The translations under genes and the position numbers were made by a program. The notes under the pieces are model-generated. The model did not search any database and was not told where the DNA came from. It saw nothing but the letters and a program-made list of their open reading frames with translations. Shown here one piece after another: positions 7,972-17,752 of a stretch of 37,630 nucleotides of DNA (positions within the stretch are counted from its first letter, which is position 1; every line of letters starts with the position of its first letter). The stretch lies in contig CANKCB010000020.1 in NCBI GenBank assembly GCA_947480335.1, positions 1 to 37,630 of the forward strand, read 5' to 3'. The DNA comes from Gammaproteobacteria bacterium (GTDB lineage: Bacteria; Pseudomonadota; Gammaproteobacteria; Eutrophobiales; Eutrophobiaceae).

Positions 7972-8212
7972 GTTCGAGCCTGAATTTCTATATCCCAAGA
8001 AGCTTCCTGATTGGACTTAACAGCGTCTATCCGTAACAAATAATTCCTAGCCTTGCTGTTTTTAGTGTCCCATTACCGCCCCATGTATCATGGTTGTAGT
8101 ATTTAAAATATTGTTATTAATAGGTGGGAGTAATTCGATTGGCAGAAGTTGATAGAGAAGCACGGGTCAATGAGTTGCGCGACTCGCGCATCAGGACCAT
8201 TCTATCGAGAAG

Positions 8213-8353
8213 ATGAGCGATGAGATTTACTGGCTACAAAAACATATTTCACAACTGAAAGCAAAAGTGAGCGCTCTGGTCGAAGGCTTGGAGCAGGTCA
8301 CGCTACAGCAGTCATCGAATAAACAGTACGATGACGTGCCCCCTCATTATTAG
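8213..8353 (+). CDS. small coiled-coil protein of unknown function (46 aa, uncertain)
   Basis: ATG at 8213 opens a 46-codon frame beginning MSDEIYWLQKHISQLKAKVS, with heptad-like leucine and isoleucine spacing suggesting a short coiled coil. Its ATG overlaps the stop of another short frame (GTG 8124 to TGA 8216, ending RIRTILSRR), an ATGA arrangement seen in coupled genes. Both are charged and helical, and could be remnants of a mobile-element accessory operon at the island's left edge. I recognise neither, and chance is possible at this size. Confidence 0.3.
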   Translation: MSDEIYWLQKHISQLKAKVSALVEGLEQVTLQQSSNKQYDDVPPHY

Positions 8354-8597
8354 CGATCTGGGGTGAGGGGCGATGTCGCACCCTGTCTTGCGCGACACCC
8401 TGACCTTTGGCGTACATCAGCCCAAGACGGTACTGAGCTTTCACAACTCCTTGTTCTGCTAAAGGCCTCCATTCACGCATGGCTGTTGCGTAGTTTCCAG
8501 GCTCACATGCTTTAACACCCTTATCAAAATCCTGAGAATAACAGGCGTTACTTATAAGTAGTGAGGCGAGCGCGATTACTTTTAGTGTGTGATTCAT
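8298..8597 (-). pseudogene. Sel1-repeat (TPR-like) exported protein, truncated
   Basis: The 99-residue frame begins with a clear signal peptide (MNHTLKVIALASLLISNACYSQ), then YATAMREWRPLAEQGVVKAQYRLGLMYAKGQGVAQD, a Sel1 repeat. After AQD the expected next repeat is replaced by unrelated RVRHRPSPQ, so the gene is broken there by frameshift or a recombination junction near 8380. Full-length relatives carry several repeats. The start is supported by GGGGGATT just upstream on its own strand, the same leader found before receptors 1 and 2. A GCGGCG-TTAC-CGCCGC hairpin sits at 8610-8625 in its upstream region. Confidence 0.65.
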
Positions 8598-8715
8598 GAA
8601 TCCCCCAGCGCGGCGTTACCGCCGCAGTGGAGAAGAACCCAGAAAATCTTACATATAGTTTATAAAAAGATACAAATATTTTACTAACATTTGAAATGTA
8701 GATGGTATAGTTTAC

Positions 8716-8805
8716 TAATAGTTAAAAAATTGTTTATTATTACTTGACAATAAATGACCTATGATTTAATAATAGTTAACAGACTGTTTTTATATATTTG
8801 ACAAT
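8716..8805 (+). promoter_or_regulatory. AT-rich 54-base imperfect tandem repeat with TTGACA boxes upstream of TonB receptor 1
   Basis: TAATAGTTAA occurs at 8716-8725 and 8770-8779, and TTGACAAT at 8744-8751 and 8798-8805, both with a period of exactly 54 bases. The intervening bases are also similar (TTGTTTATTATTA and CTGTTTTTATATA). Each unit offers a perfect -35 hexamer, though only weak -10 candidates follow (for example TAATAA at 8767). This is a likely promoter and operator region for the receptor operon and perhaps for the divergent Sel1 gene. Confidence 0.4.
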
Positions 8806-8867
8806 TAGATGGGCAGCCTTGAAAAATCTGTTCTGAAAAAAAATGAATCAATCCGGGGGGGATTTTC

Positions 8868-11789
8868 ATGCGTAAATTTTCAGATATAGCAAGAATGAGC
8901 AGTCGTATTTCGGCTGCAGTTGCATTGTCAACAACGTTGTATTATCCAGCATTACTTCATGCCCAGGCGCTTGAAGAAATCGTTGTAACCGCCCAGCGGC
9001 GGGTACAAAGCTTGCAGGAAGTACCGATATCCATCCAGGCAGTATCCGGACTGGAACTGGTCCAGAATGGCTTTCGAACGATGGAAGACATGTCATCCTA
9101 TGCACCCTCAGTAGAGATTAATGAATCTCTACATGAATGGTCTGTGACTATCCGAGGCATGGGCAATGATGTCGCCAATATGTCGGTTGAACAATCCGCT
9201 CCTATATTTGTTGACGGTATCCATTTTGGGCGCCCCTCCATGATCAAGGGTGCATTCCTCGATCTGGAACGGATAGAGGTACTGACCGGACCTCAACCTA
9301 TCTATTTTGGCCAGAACGCTACTGCTGGCGCATTCAGCCTGACGACCCGTAAACCGACGGAGACTTGGGAGGGTGATGCGAATGCAGAATTTGGAAACTT
9401 CGGGCGTAACACCTTTGAAGGCGCTATTGGCGGACCAGTAACAGAGTCTGTAGGCATCCGTCTGGCAGGTAAATGGGACTCTACCGATGGTCATATTACT
9501 GACGCATTTACCGGTAATAAGTTCCCGCACAGGGAAGACAGTTCAGCTCGCCTGACAGCCTTGTGGAAGGTATCTGAAAATTTTGAGGTGTTGGCCAAGG
9601 CAGAGGTCACAAAAAGGCGGTCAGCCGGTGACACCAATGTGGTCTGCGAAACCGAATTTCCACCACCAGAAGATACCACCCTGAATTCGATCGATGTCGG
9701 TGCCGTACTGGTGCGAGGTCGTGCGCCAACCTATGATGCCTTATTCAATCAAAGACCAATCCCAAATTGCGCAAAAGACGGCTTCAAGGCGTTCGGTGTC
9801 CAGGAAGGTACTGGTAATTATCTTGCCCCGATTCAGGGGATAAACAACGACGATGGTCGTTCCGGTATGTTGGATATACGCGCACTGGCGGCCCAGACCA
9901 TGCCGGGTGGTGATCTGACTTCCCGTGAACCACTGGATGCATGGAACTACCGTCTGGGTCTGACCTACGAACTTGACAGTGGAATCACACTTGAATCCAC
10001 TACAGGATTGGTGGACTACCAGAGAGAGACCTTTGAATCCAGCGATGAATCACCGTTCCTGATGGAGGCTGCCCGGCGCGTAGAATTATTCGACATGTGG
10101 AGTCAGGAGTTTCGTGTCAGTAGCCAATCAGGTGGACGTATAGAGTGGACCACTGGGGCGTATTACCAGAAAGAAGCGCTGGATATGGATGGTGTGTTCA
10201 CTATGCGTGCCAATCTTGTGCAACCCCTGCACATAATCAATCCGTACAATAATGCCGAGTGGAAGAGTGCTTTCGCGAACTTCACCTTTAATTTCCTCAA
10301 TGAAAAGGCCTCGATCGATATCGGCGGCCGCTACTCGGATGTTTCAAAAGATGGTGGTATAGACACCACAGCGGCAACCTATATTTTTGACATCAACCCA
10401 GACTCCGTCGTCGCGAAAGGTCGTTTGGCAAACGGTACTAATGTTGTTGATGTTGTCGGTGACAACAGGATATATGCCGTACAGCACCGACCGGCAGCGG
10501 GTGGAGGCGATGTTGTCAGGGAGGTTACATCAAATATCATCAGTTGTGAAACCGGCTTGACACCCACTGGGGCCGTGCCGAGCACCGCCTGGACTACCGG
10601 CATTCCCAACCACCCCGGCAAACCGGGTAAACAGCAGTGTGGTCAATATGCCGGTCGGGCCGGATTTTGGACCCATGAATGGCGTGAGAGTGCCGACATC
10701 CCGGAAGCCTGGGACACCCGGGCGCCGATTGCGCTCGGACCACAACTATATGGTATCAGACGTGATCCAGGACCGTTTCGCGATGTTTACAGTGAAGACA
10801 GCTTCGACCCACAGATTACCCTGCGTTACCGCCCGACAGCAAACCATTCGCTCTACGCCAAATGGGCAACAGCGTTCAAGGCGGGGGGGTTTGACACCAG
10901 CGACCGTGGCATGCCCAGGGGTGGTTTAAGATATGCGGAATTCAATCCGTCCGCTCCGGAAAAATTTGACGCAGACGGTCAGAAAGAATTCACCTATCTG
11001 GCAGAACATGCCAGTGTTTATGAAATAGGCGCAAGGGGCGATCTGTTTGATGAAAGAGTAAGGTATGGTCTGACCCTGTTCTATCAGAAGATACTTGATC
11101 TCCAGCTTGAAACCGAAGTTGCCAGCTTTGATGCGCTTATCAGTGGCACGCCCTCTACCGGACGTTTCATGACTAACGCAGGAGCCCAACGCAACCAGGG
11201 TCTTGATTTCGAACTCGGCTGGGCAGCCACGGATCGTCTAACGTTGAAAACGGCTGGTGTCATACAGGATTCAATCATGCTGAGCTTCATCGGTGGTTGT
11301 ACCGATGCCGAGGCGGATGCCGCTGCTACGGGAGACTGCTGGACTGCCGAGGAGTCTCTCGCATTGACCGCCAATGCAAAGTTAGGTGCGAGTTCAGTCC
11401 TAGCCGGGTTAATAGACCGCACAGGCTACAAGGCCCCCCGAGCACCGGATTGGAAAGTTATATTTGGGGGAGACTACGAACGGCCTTTATTTGATCAATA
11501 CGTCGCCAAGCTAAACAGCAAACTGTCTATTTCTGACTCCTACACCGAGGATACGCTCGGATTCACCTATGTCGTGGCATGGCCCGTCCATTACGAACTG
11601 AACCTGCTTGCGGGTATCGGTTCTGCTGAAGGAACCTGGGATATCAATTTCTATGGCCGCAACTTCTTTGGTGCCAGACAGAAATATTACCAGGAAGAAG
11701 AGGCAGATTTCCGGGGTATCGTTGAGGGAGATATGCCAGCTTCCAGTTTCTTTACTTACGGCATGCAATTCAATTATCACTTTAAATAA
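8868..11789 (+). CDS. TonB-dependent outer-membrane receptor 1
   Basis: 973 residues. A signal peptide (about 1-33, ending LLHAQA) precedes EEIVVTAQRR, the TonB-box and plug start of this large receptor class. The plug contains TIRGMG, FVDGIHFGR and VLTGPQPIYFGQNATAGAF. The rest is a 22-strand-type barrel ending FNYHFK, with a terminal aromatic region for BAM recognition. It would import an unidentified ligand across the outer membrane using TonB energy. It is much closer to receptor 3 than to receptor 2: both share DVANMS.EQSAP.FVDGI, GGFDTSDRGM and a cysteine pair (GC...GDCWTAEES). The start follows GGGGGGGATT. It leads the island copy of the DUF1592/DUF1552/ankyrin module. Confidence 0.93.
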   Translation: MRKFSDIARMSSRISAAVALSTTLYYPALLHAQALEEIVVTAQRRVQSLQEVPISIQAVSGLELVQNGFRTMEDMSSYAPSVEINESLHEWSVTIRGMGNDVANMSVEQSAPIFVDGIHFGRPSMIKGAFLDLERIEVLTGPQPIYFGQNATAGAFSLTTRKPTETWEGDANAEFGNFGRNTFEGAIGGPVTESVGIRLAGKWDSTDGHITDAFTGNKFPHREDSSARLTALWKVSENFEVLAKAEVTKRRSAGDTNVVCETEFPPPEDTTLNSIDVGAVLVRGRAPTYDALFNQRPIPNCAKDGFKAFGVQEGTGNYLAPIQGINNDDGRSGMLDIRALAAQTMPGGDLTSREPLDAWNYRLGLTYELDSGITLESTTGLVDYQRETFESSDESPFLMEAARRVELFDMWSQEFRVSSQSGGRIEWTTGAYYQKEALDMDGVFTMRANLVQPLHIINPYNNAEWKSAFANFTFNFLNEKASIDIGGRYSDVSKDGGIDTTAATYIFDINPDSVVAKGRLANGTNVVDVVGDNRIYAVQHRPAAGGGDVVREVTSNIISCETGLTPTGAVPSTAWTTGIPNHPGKPGKQQCGQYAGRAGFWTHEWRESADIPEAWDTRAPIALGPQLYGIRRDPGPFRDVYSEDSFDPQITLRYRPTANHSLYAKWATAFKAGGFDTSDRGMPRGGLRYAEFNPSAPEKFDADGQKEFTYLAEHASVYEIGARGDLFDERVRYGLTLFYQKILDLQLETEVASFDALISGTPSTGRFMTNAGAQRNQGLDFELGWAATDRLTLKTAGVIQDSIMLSFIGGCTDAEADAAATGDCWTAEESLALTANAKLGASSVLAGLIDRTGYKAPRAPDWKVIFGGDYERPLFDQYVAKLNSKLSISDSYTEDTLGFTYVVAWPVHYELNLLAGIGSAEGTWDINFYGRNFFGARQKYYQEEEADFRGIVEGDMPASSFFTYGMQFNYHFK

Positions 11790-11897
11790 GTCTTGATAAT
11801 GAGATTACAAATTATCCAGCTGGGTATTCCTTTAATAATAACAATACCGCTGAATTTGAATTTACGATATTAAGAACAGTAAAAAAGAGGGGTGGGT

Positions 11898-14357
11898 ATG
11901 TATCAAATTACGGCTGCATTTTATTCTGTTTTTATCGGCGCATTTTTGTTGCTGGCGGGAACTGAACATACCTTTGCGCAGGGACAACAGGAATCCGCAA
12001 GTACTGCTGATAACTCCCTTGCACAATATCGTTTAACCCTGAACCAGTATTGTGTAACCTGCCATAATAAAACACTTAACACGGCATCCCTGATGCTGGA
12101 CAAGGCCAATTTGCAAGATCTCAGCGAGGCACCGCAAATCTGGGAAAAGGTCATTACCAAGCTTTCCCTGCGGTCTATGCCTCCGGTAGGTATGCCCCGG
12201 CCGGACGAGTCCTTTTATAAATCATTTACCAACCACCTGAAAAGCGAGCTGGACCGGCTGGCTGAAATCAATCCGAATCCCGGTAGAGGGGTCATAGCTC
12301 ATCGTCTAAATCGTACCGAGTACACTAATGTAGTGCGGGATTTGATGGGTGTGGAAATCGATGGTGAAGAAATGCTGCCTGCCGACAATTCAGGCGGTTT
12401 TGACAACCTGGGCGACCTATTGTCAGTATCGCCACTGTTACTGGAAAAATACATGTCTGCAGCTCTTATAGTTACCCGATTAGCCATCGGCGACCCTGAT
12501 ATGCAGGTGGACAGTCAGGCATACACTGTTGATCCGAATCTGCTGCAGGATAAGCGCATGGATGAAAACCTGCCGTTTGGCTCACGAGGCGGTCTCGCGG
12601 TCAGCCATCGCTTTCCGGTGGATGGCGAATACGTGTTAAAGGTGCGTCTGCAAAACCAGGGTGGAGGCTTGATCGTGGGGTTGGCCAAACCCAGTCGCCT
12701 GGATATTCGCGTGGACGGTGAAAGAGTCAAATTACTTACCGTGGGTGGTGATAATGTGGGCATCGGCCTGGGACGCGAAGCCTCAGATACACTGCCGCCG
12801 GATGTTAAACAATCGATGTATGAACGTACTGCGGATGAGGCGTTGGAAGTTCGCTTTCCCATGCAGGCGGGTACACATAATATCCAGGTAGTATTCCTGA
12901 AGGAAAATTTTGCGTGGGAGGGCGTTGCTGTACCTCAGCCCAATTATGAGAATTATAACAGGGCCAGAATCAAGGAGACTTATGGGCGGGCCTGGGCTGA
13001 ACCGTCTGTGAGCAATATCAGCATCGAGGGCCCTTACAACGTAACAGGGGTCGGGAACACTGTCAGCCGCGAGAAGATTTTTGTGTGTACGCCGGCCAGC
13101 AAGGCCAAAGAGGAGGCCTGTGCCCGGCAGATACTGTCCCACCAGGCACGGTTGGCCTATCGCCGACCAGTTGATAACGCCGATATCGCGCCTTACCTTG
13201 GCCTGTACAGACAAGCACGTATGGATGGGTCATTTGAGGTCGGAATTCGCAAGGCGCTGGAAGGCATGTTGATGAGTTCGCAGTTTTTATACCGCATCGA
13301 AGCTGATCCGCTACAGGTCAAACCCGGCACTAATTATGCGTTGGATGATCTGACTTTGGCCTCTCGCCTGTCATTTTTTCTCTGGAGCAGTATTCCCGAT
13401 GACGAACTGTTGAGTGTGGCCGAACAAGGCAAGCTTCGGGAGCCAGCGGTCCTGGAAGCCCAGGTACGGCGATTGCTCAAGGACGAACGTTCTGCATCAC
13501 TGGTAAACAATTTTGCCGAGCAGTGGTTGTTGCTGCGCAATCTCCCTGCAGCGCAGAAGAGCGCAAAAGTATTCCCCGATTTCGATGAGGAACTGCGTCA
13601 GGCCTTTTACAAAGAGGTGACCATGTTTGTCGGCAGTATCTTTGACGAAGATCGTTCGATACTGGATCTGTTCCGGGCGGACTATTCGTTCCTCAATGAA
13701 CGACTGGCCCGGCATTACGGGATCAATGATGTGTATGGCAACCGCTTCCGGCGGGTCACTCTGGCCAAGGATCAGCGGGGTCTATTGGCCCGTGCCGGTA
13801 TTTTGTCTATTACTTCGTATCCGAACCGGAATTCCACCGTTTTGCGCGGCAAGTGGGTGCTGGATAATATATTGTCCTCACCACCACCACCGCCACCGAC
13901 AGTAGTACCCGCATTGGAGAACATAGTAGCGGAGCCGGGTAAAACGCTGACCCTGCGCCAAAGGATGGAGCTTCATCCTGCCAATCCCGTTTGTGCCGTC
14001 TGTCATAACCAGATGGATCCCATCGGGTTTGGTCTAGAAAACTATAATGCCGTCGGCCAGTGGCGCACCGAGGACGAAGGCCAGCCCATCAATGCTAGTG
14101 GCATCTTGCCGAGTGGAGTCAAGTTTGAGGGGCCGGCACAATTGCAGGAGGCACTGCTGCGTTCGCCAGAGGTGATTGCCAATTCATTCACCCAGAAGTT
14201 GCTTACCTATGCGCTGGGTCGGCCGGTCGAATATTACGATATGCCTGCAGTACGTCATATCATTCACGCGGCATCCGATCAAGATTACAAGTTTTCATCC
14301 ATTGTTTTAGGGGTAATTAACAGTACACCATTCCAAATCAGGAGGACAGGATCATGA
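11898..14357 (+). CDS. exported DUF1592-type protein with two c-type haem motifs (island copy)
   Basis: 819 residues from the ATG at 11898; a GTG two codons earlier is possible, but AGAGGGG fits the ATG better. A signal peptide (to about 28) is followed by CVTCH (52-56), then a DUF1587-like block (HRLNRTEYTNVVRDLMG), a beta-rich middle with repeated R-V-DG-RV, a DUF1595-like block (ARLAYRRPV), DUF1592 (LASRLSFFLWSSIPDDELL), DUF1588 (RAGILSITSYPNRNSTVLRG with a PPPPPP linker) and DUF1585. The last contains a second haem motif, CAVCH (699-703), and LLTYALGRPVEYYDMP. This is the planctomycete-type cytochrome architecture. It probably acts in the periplasm in electron transfer; substrate unknown. 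The stop overlaps the DUF1552 start by 4 bases. Confidence 0.88.
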   Translation: MYQITAAFYSVFIGAFLLLAGTEHTFAQGQQESASTADNSLAQYRLTLNQYCVTCHNKTLNTASLMLDKANLQDLSEAPQIWEKVITKLSLRSMPPVGMPRPDESFYKSFTNHLKSELDRLAEINPNPGRGVIAHRLNRTEYTNVVRDLMGVEIDGEEMLPADNSGGFDNLGDLLSVSPLLLEKYMSAALIVTRLAIGDPDMQVDSQAYTVDPNLLQDKRMDENLPFGSRGGLAVSHRFPVDGEYVLKVRLQNQGGGLIVGLAKPSRLDIRVDGERVKLLTVGGDNVGIGLGREASDTLPPDVKQSMYERTADEALEVRFPMQAGTHNIQVVFLKENFAWEGVAVPQPNYENYNRARIKETYGRAWAEPSVSNISIEGPYNVTGVGNTVSREKIFVCTPASKAKEEACARQILSHQARLAYRRPVDNADIAPYLGLYRQARMDGSFEVGIRKALEGMLMSSQFLYRIEADPLQVKPGTNYALDDLTLASRLSFFLWSSIPDDELLSVAEQGKLREPAVLEAQVRRLLKDERSASLVNNFAEQWLLLRNLPAAQKSAKVFPDFDEELRQAFYKEVTMFVGSIFDEDRSILDLFRADYSFLNERLARHYGINDVYGNRFRRVTLAKDQRGLLARAGILSITSYPNRNSTVLRGKWVLDNILSSPPPPPPTVVPALENIVAEPGKTLTLRQRMELHPANPVCAVCHNQMDPIGFGLENYNAVGQWRTEDEGQPINASGILPSGVKFEGPAQLQEALLRSPEVIANSFTQKLLTYALGRPVEYYDMPAVRHIIHAASDQDYKFSSIVLGVINSTPFQIRRTGS

Positions 14358-15697
14358 TTATATTTAAAAAAGCCATACCGCGGCGCACATTTTTGCGGGG
14401 ATTGGGGGCTACAGTCGCCTTGCCGATGTTGGATGCTATGTTTCCGGCCCTTGCAGCACAATCAATAGTTAAAATGCCACTGCGCGTGGGCTATGTTTAT
14501 ACTCCCAATGGCATCATCAGAGATCGTTTCCGGCCTGCTACGGCCGGCTCTGGTTATGAGATGACGGATATCCTGAAACAGTGGGAACCGTTCAGGGATC
14601 AACTGCTTGTACTCAGTAATCTTAATAACGGTGGTTCGGAAAGCGTCAGTGGGCATGTCGGTGGCAGCACCATGTTCCTGACAGGGTCCAAACCTAACCA
14701 GTCTGTCAGCGAGATCCACGCTGGAATTTCCGTGGACCAGGTAATTGCAAATGAATTTGGCAAACAAACACCGTTGGGATCGCTGCAACTCTGCATTGAA
14801 GATGCCGCGTCGCTGGCTGGCCAGTCTACCGGTGGCTATAGCTCGGCCTACACTAACACGATTTCCTGGAGCGGTCCGACCACGCCGTTGCCCATGGCGC
14901 ACCGTCCTCGCGACATTTTCGAGCGCTTGTTCAGTGATGCAGGCACGAATCCGGATGCCAGGAAATCCCGTCTGCTCGAGCAGAAGAGTATCCTCGATTT
15001 TGTGAAGGAGGACTTCGCCAGGACAAAAAGCAAACTGGGTGCGACAGATAAAACCAAACTCGATGAGTTTACCGATGCGCTGCGCGATGTTGAATCCCGG
15101 ATCCAGAAAGCGGAAACAACAGTCAACATAGAATTGCCGGAGATGCAGCGGCCGGTCGGCATTCCAGAGTATGAAGAGCATGTCCGTCTGATGTTCGATC
15201 TGATGCTGATGGCTTTCCAGACCGACATGACACGCGTTTTCACCTTCATGGTCGCACGTGAATACAGTGAACTGGTCTTTACCCAGCTTGGTCATACGGA
15301 TCCTTATCACCCCACAACCCATCATCGGGGCAATCCGGAGAAGATACGCAGGGCTGGTGATATCAATGTATATCACGCGAAACTGCTCGGCGAGTTCCTG
15401 GCAAAAATGCGTGCGACCAAAGACGTCGATGGGTCCACGCTGCTGGATAATTCCATGATCGTTTACGGTGCGGGTATGGGCGATGCCGATATCCACAGTC
15501 AGTGGAATGTACCTGTAGCTCTGCTTGGTGGTGGTGGTGGCACGCTCAAGGGTGGTCGTCATCTTGTCTACAAAGAGGGCACCCCTTTCTCCAACCTCCA
15601 TGTCGCGATGTTGAACAAGATGGGGATCGAAACAGCGAGTTTTGGTGGTGAACTAGGACAATCCGATGGAGAACTGGATCTCAGCCTTCCCGCATAA
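14354..15697 (+). CDS. Tat-exported DUF1552 protein (island copy)
   Basis: 447 residues. The N-terminus PRRTFLRGLGATVALPMLDA is a twin-arginine signal, so the protein is exported folded, probably with a cofactor or metal. The body matches DUF1552, related to DUF1501 and the alkaline phosphatase/sulfatase-like fold. A histidine-rich conserved segment, GHTDPYHPTTHHRGNP, and DNSMIVYGAGMGD are candidate metal-site regions. The start codon overlaps the cytochrome gene's stop (ATGA) and has GGAGG upstream, so the two proteins are made together and probably form a complex. DUF1592-DUF1552 pairing is familiar from other genomes, but I know of no assigned reaction. The copy at 25829-27172 has the same length. 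Confidence 0.88.
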   Translation: MIIFKKAIPRRTFLRGLGATVALPMLDAMFPALAAQSIVKMPLRVGYVYTPNGIIRDRFRPATAGSGYEMTDILKQWEPFRDQLLVLSNLNNGGSESVSGHVGGSTMFLTGSKPNQSVSEIHAGISVDQVIANEFGKQTPLGSLQLCIEDAASLAGQSTGGYSSAYTNTISWSGPTTPLPMAHRPRDIFERLFSDAGTNPDARKSRLLEQKSILDFVKEDFARTKSKLGATDKTKLDEFTDALRDVESRIQKAETTVNIELPEMQRPVGIPEYEEHVRLMFDLMLMAFQTDMTRVFTFMVAREYSELVFTQLGHTDPYHPTTHHRGNPEKIRRAGDINVYHAKLLGEFLAKMRATKDVDGSTLLDNSMIVYGAGMGDADIHSQWNVPVALLGGGGGTLKGGRHLVYKEGTPFSNLHVAMLNKMGIETASFGGELGQSDGELDLSLPA

Positions 15698-15733
15698 GTA
15701 CTGATATTAAGAATAAGAATGAGGGTCGAAGCT

Positions 15734-17629
15734 ATGAGTTCAGACGTAATTAAATCCGGAAGTTTGGGTAAGCCTGCGGTTACTTGGTTGACTGCCTTAT
15801 TCCTGCTTGCGATTGTCAGCTTGTCAGCGGTTGCTGAGTCTGATTTACGGTTGCTGGAGGCTGCCAAGACCCAGGACTGGGCGAGTGTACGTTCCTTGCT
15901 GCAAGAGAAGGGCGTGAATATCAATGCGGCCCAGGCAGACGGAGCCACGGCACTGGCCTACGCTGTGTATTGGGACAAACTGGATTCGGTACAGCTCCTG
16001 TTGGAGGCTGGAGCTGATCCCGATATTGGCAATGACTACGATGTAACTCCCCTTATGTTGGCCGCAGAAAACCGCAGTCAGGCCATGGTGAAACTACTGC
16101 TGAAGGCAGGGGCTGATCCTGATATTGCAAGCTGGAGCGGCGAAACGCTGCTGATGACTGTTACGCGTACAGGCATGCTCGAAGCCGTTCAGTTGTTATT
16201 GGAGCATGGCACGGATGTGAATGTACGCGAACCCAGGCGCGGACAAACCGCGCTGATGTGGGCGATTTCATTTAAACGCCCTGATATTGCCCGTTTGCTG
16301 ATCGATCATGGTGCCGACATCAACGCGAGCACGATCAGGCTGAACGAGGATTTTCAGCCGCTGGAAGTAGAAGGTTATATGGGGTCAACAATACAGGCTG
16401 TGCCTATGGGAGGGTATACCCCGCTGTTGTTTGCAGCCAAGGTCGGTGATGTGGCTACAGCCCGACTGCTGGTGGAGAAGGGGGCCGATGTGAATGCGGT
16501 TTCCCAAACCGACGGCAGTCCGCTGATCATGGCAGCTGCGCAAGCTAATGAAGAACTTGCCTTATTTCTACTGGATCATGGAGCCGATCCGAATGCAGTT
16601 GATGAAAATGGCATGACAGCACTGCACTATGCACTACGAGATGGCATTAAGGTTCTGCATGGCCATATTATTACCGATAAGAAAATGGTATGTAATTTCG
16701 GAGGGGAGGACTTCCTGTGTCGACCCTACGAAACCCTGAATGAAAATATACTTGCGTATATGGCACTGCCCGAATCAGAGGTATATGTCGTTGATACCAA
16801 GTTTGACGGCTATGGCAATTATGATCTAGATAAACCGTTACCGGGACCAAATATGCATGCTTTGTCCACGGCATTATTGGCACGCGGCGCTGATCCGAAT
16901 GCAAAGATGAAGAACCCGCCAGCCATGTTAAGACTGGAAAGAAACCCCTGGTTTTCAATGCGCAATGCCACTCCGTTTTTCCTGGCTGCGGCATCCCAGG
17001 ATCTTGATACCGTGTCGATATTGCTGGAGGAAGGGGCCGACCCGATGGTAACGACGGAGATCAATGAAGATCTGTTTAAGAAACAGGTGAAATCCCCCGC
17101 CGAAGATAATATGGTCGTAGGTAATGCCACCTCTCTAATGGCAGCTGTGGGTATGGGTCGCAGGGCTGATCTCACATTCGAAGAGGAAGACAATGCAGTC
17201 AAGATCGCCAAAGTTCTGATCAGCTTGGGTGCGGATGTCAATGAAGCTACGCCTACAGGCTGGACCCCGTTGCACGCAGCTGCCTTTCTCGGGTCTGATA
17301 AGCTGGTCAAGTTCCTGGTTGAGCAGGGCGCCAATATTGATGCTATGACTGGTTGTGGCAGAACACCCATCAGTCTGGCAATGGCTGACAGGACGGAGGG
17401 TATGCTGGATCGGACCCTGCCACGCATCGAAACCGCAGAATTGCTGCTGGAACTGGGAGCCGGCGATATGCCACCATCAGGACCCTTAGGTCAATGTGTA
17501 GGTGGACGGGGAGGGCTTGAGGCTGATCAAGAGCAAAATGAAACTGTCAAGGCTGCCATCCAAACTGTGAAACAGAAACTTGAAGACAAGAAAAAGAAGT
17601 GGAAGACTGAAGCTGCAGTTCAACTGTGA
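15734..17629 (+). CDS. secreted ankyrin-repeat protein (island copy)
   Basis: 631 residues from the ATG at 15734. This start is preferred over the ATG at 15719 because GAGGG lies 10 bases before it and the paralogue also begins MS. A signal peptide (LTALFLLAIVSLSAVA) is followed by about ten ankyrin repeats of the form DG.TAL..A......VQLLLEAGADP, in two blocks. The blocks are separated by an insertion near 310-370 containing a cysteine pair (VCNFGGEDFLC). Further conserved cysteines occur in TGCGRTPISLA and GQCVGGRGGLE. The C-terminus is a charged helix. A periplasmic protein-binding scaffold for the cytochrome and DUF1552 partners is the likely role, inferred from genes kept in the same order twice. 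Confidence 0.87.
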   Translation: MSSDVIKSGSLGKPAVTWLTALFLLAIVSLSAVAESDLRLLEAAKTQDWASVRSLLQEKGVNINAAQADGATALAYAVYWDKLDSVQLLLEAGADPDIGNDYDVTPLMLAAENRSQAMVKLLLKAGADPDIASWSGETLLMTVTRTGMLEAVQLLLEHGTDVNVREPRRGQTALMWAISFKRPDIARLLIDHGADINASTIRLNEDFQPLEVEGYMGSTIQAVPMGGYTPLLFAAKVGDVATARLLVEKGADVNAVSQTDGSPLIMAAAQANEELALFLLDHGADPNAVDENGMTALHYALRDGIKVLHGHIITDKKMVCNFGGEDFLCRPYETLNENILAYMALPESEVYVVDTKFDGYGNYDLDKPLPGPNMHALSTALLARGADPNAKMKNPPAMLRLERNPWFSMRNATPFFLAAASQDLDTVSILLEEGADPMVTTEINEDLFKKQVKSPAEDNMVVGNATSLMAAVGMGRRADLTFEEEDNAVKIAKVLISLGADVNEATPTGWTPLHAAAFLGSDKLVKFLVEQGANIDAMTGCGRTPISLAMADRTEGMLDRTLPRIETAELLLELGAGDMPPSGPLGQCVGGRGGLEADQEQNETVKAAIQTVKQKLEDKKKKWKTEAAVQL

Positions 17630-17752
17630 ATAAATGCCCTGAATATCTAGAGCAACCAGAAAATACTATCGTGCTACATCTGCCGGATGAATAAGCCCGA
17701 AAAATAATAATCATTACAATAGTTTTTTATTACTTAATCAGGGGGATTACGT

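Noticed and set aside
7691-8020. A 109-codon frame running through tRNA-Cys and tRNA-Leu
   Set aside because: It reads across two clear tRNA genes, so it is an artefact.
14462-15601. A 379-codon open frame on the reverse strand inside the island DUF1552 gene
   Set aside because: It is fully antisense to a well-supported gene, shows no domain, and the homologous second DUF1552 gene has no matching antisense frame. GC-rich codon use of the sense gene explains it.
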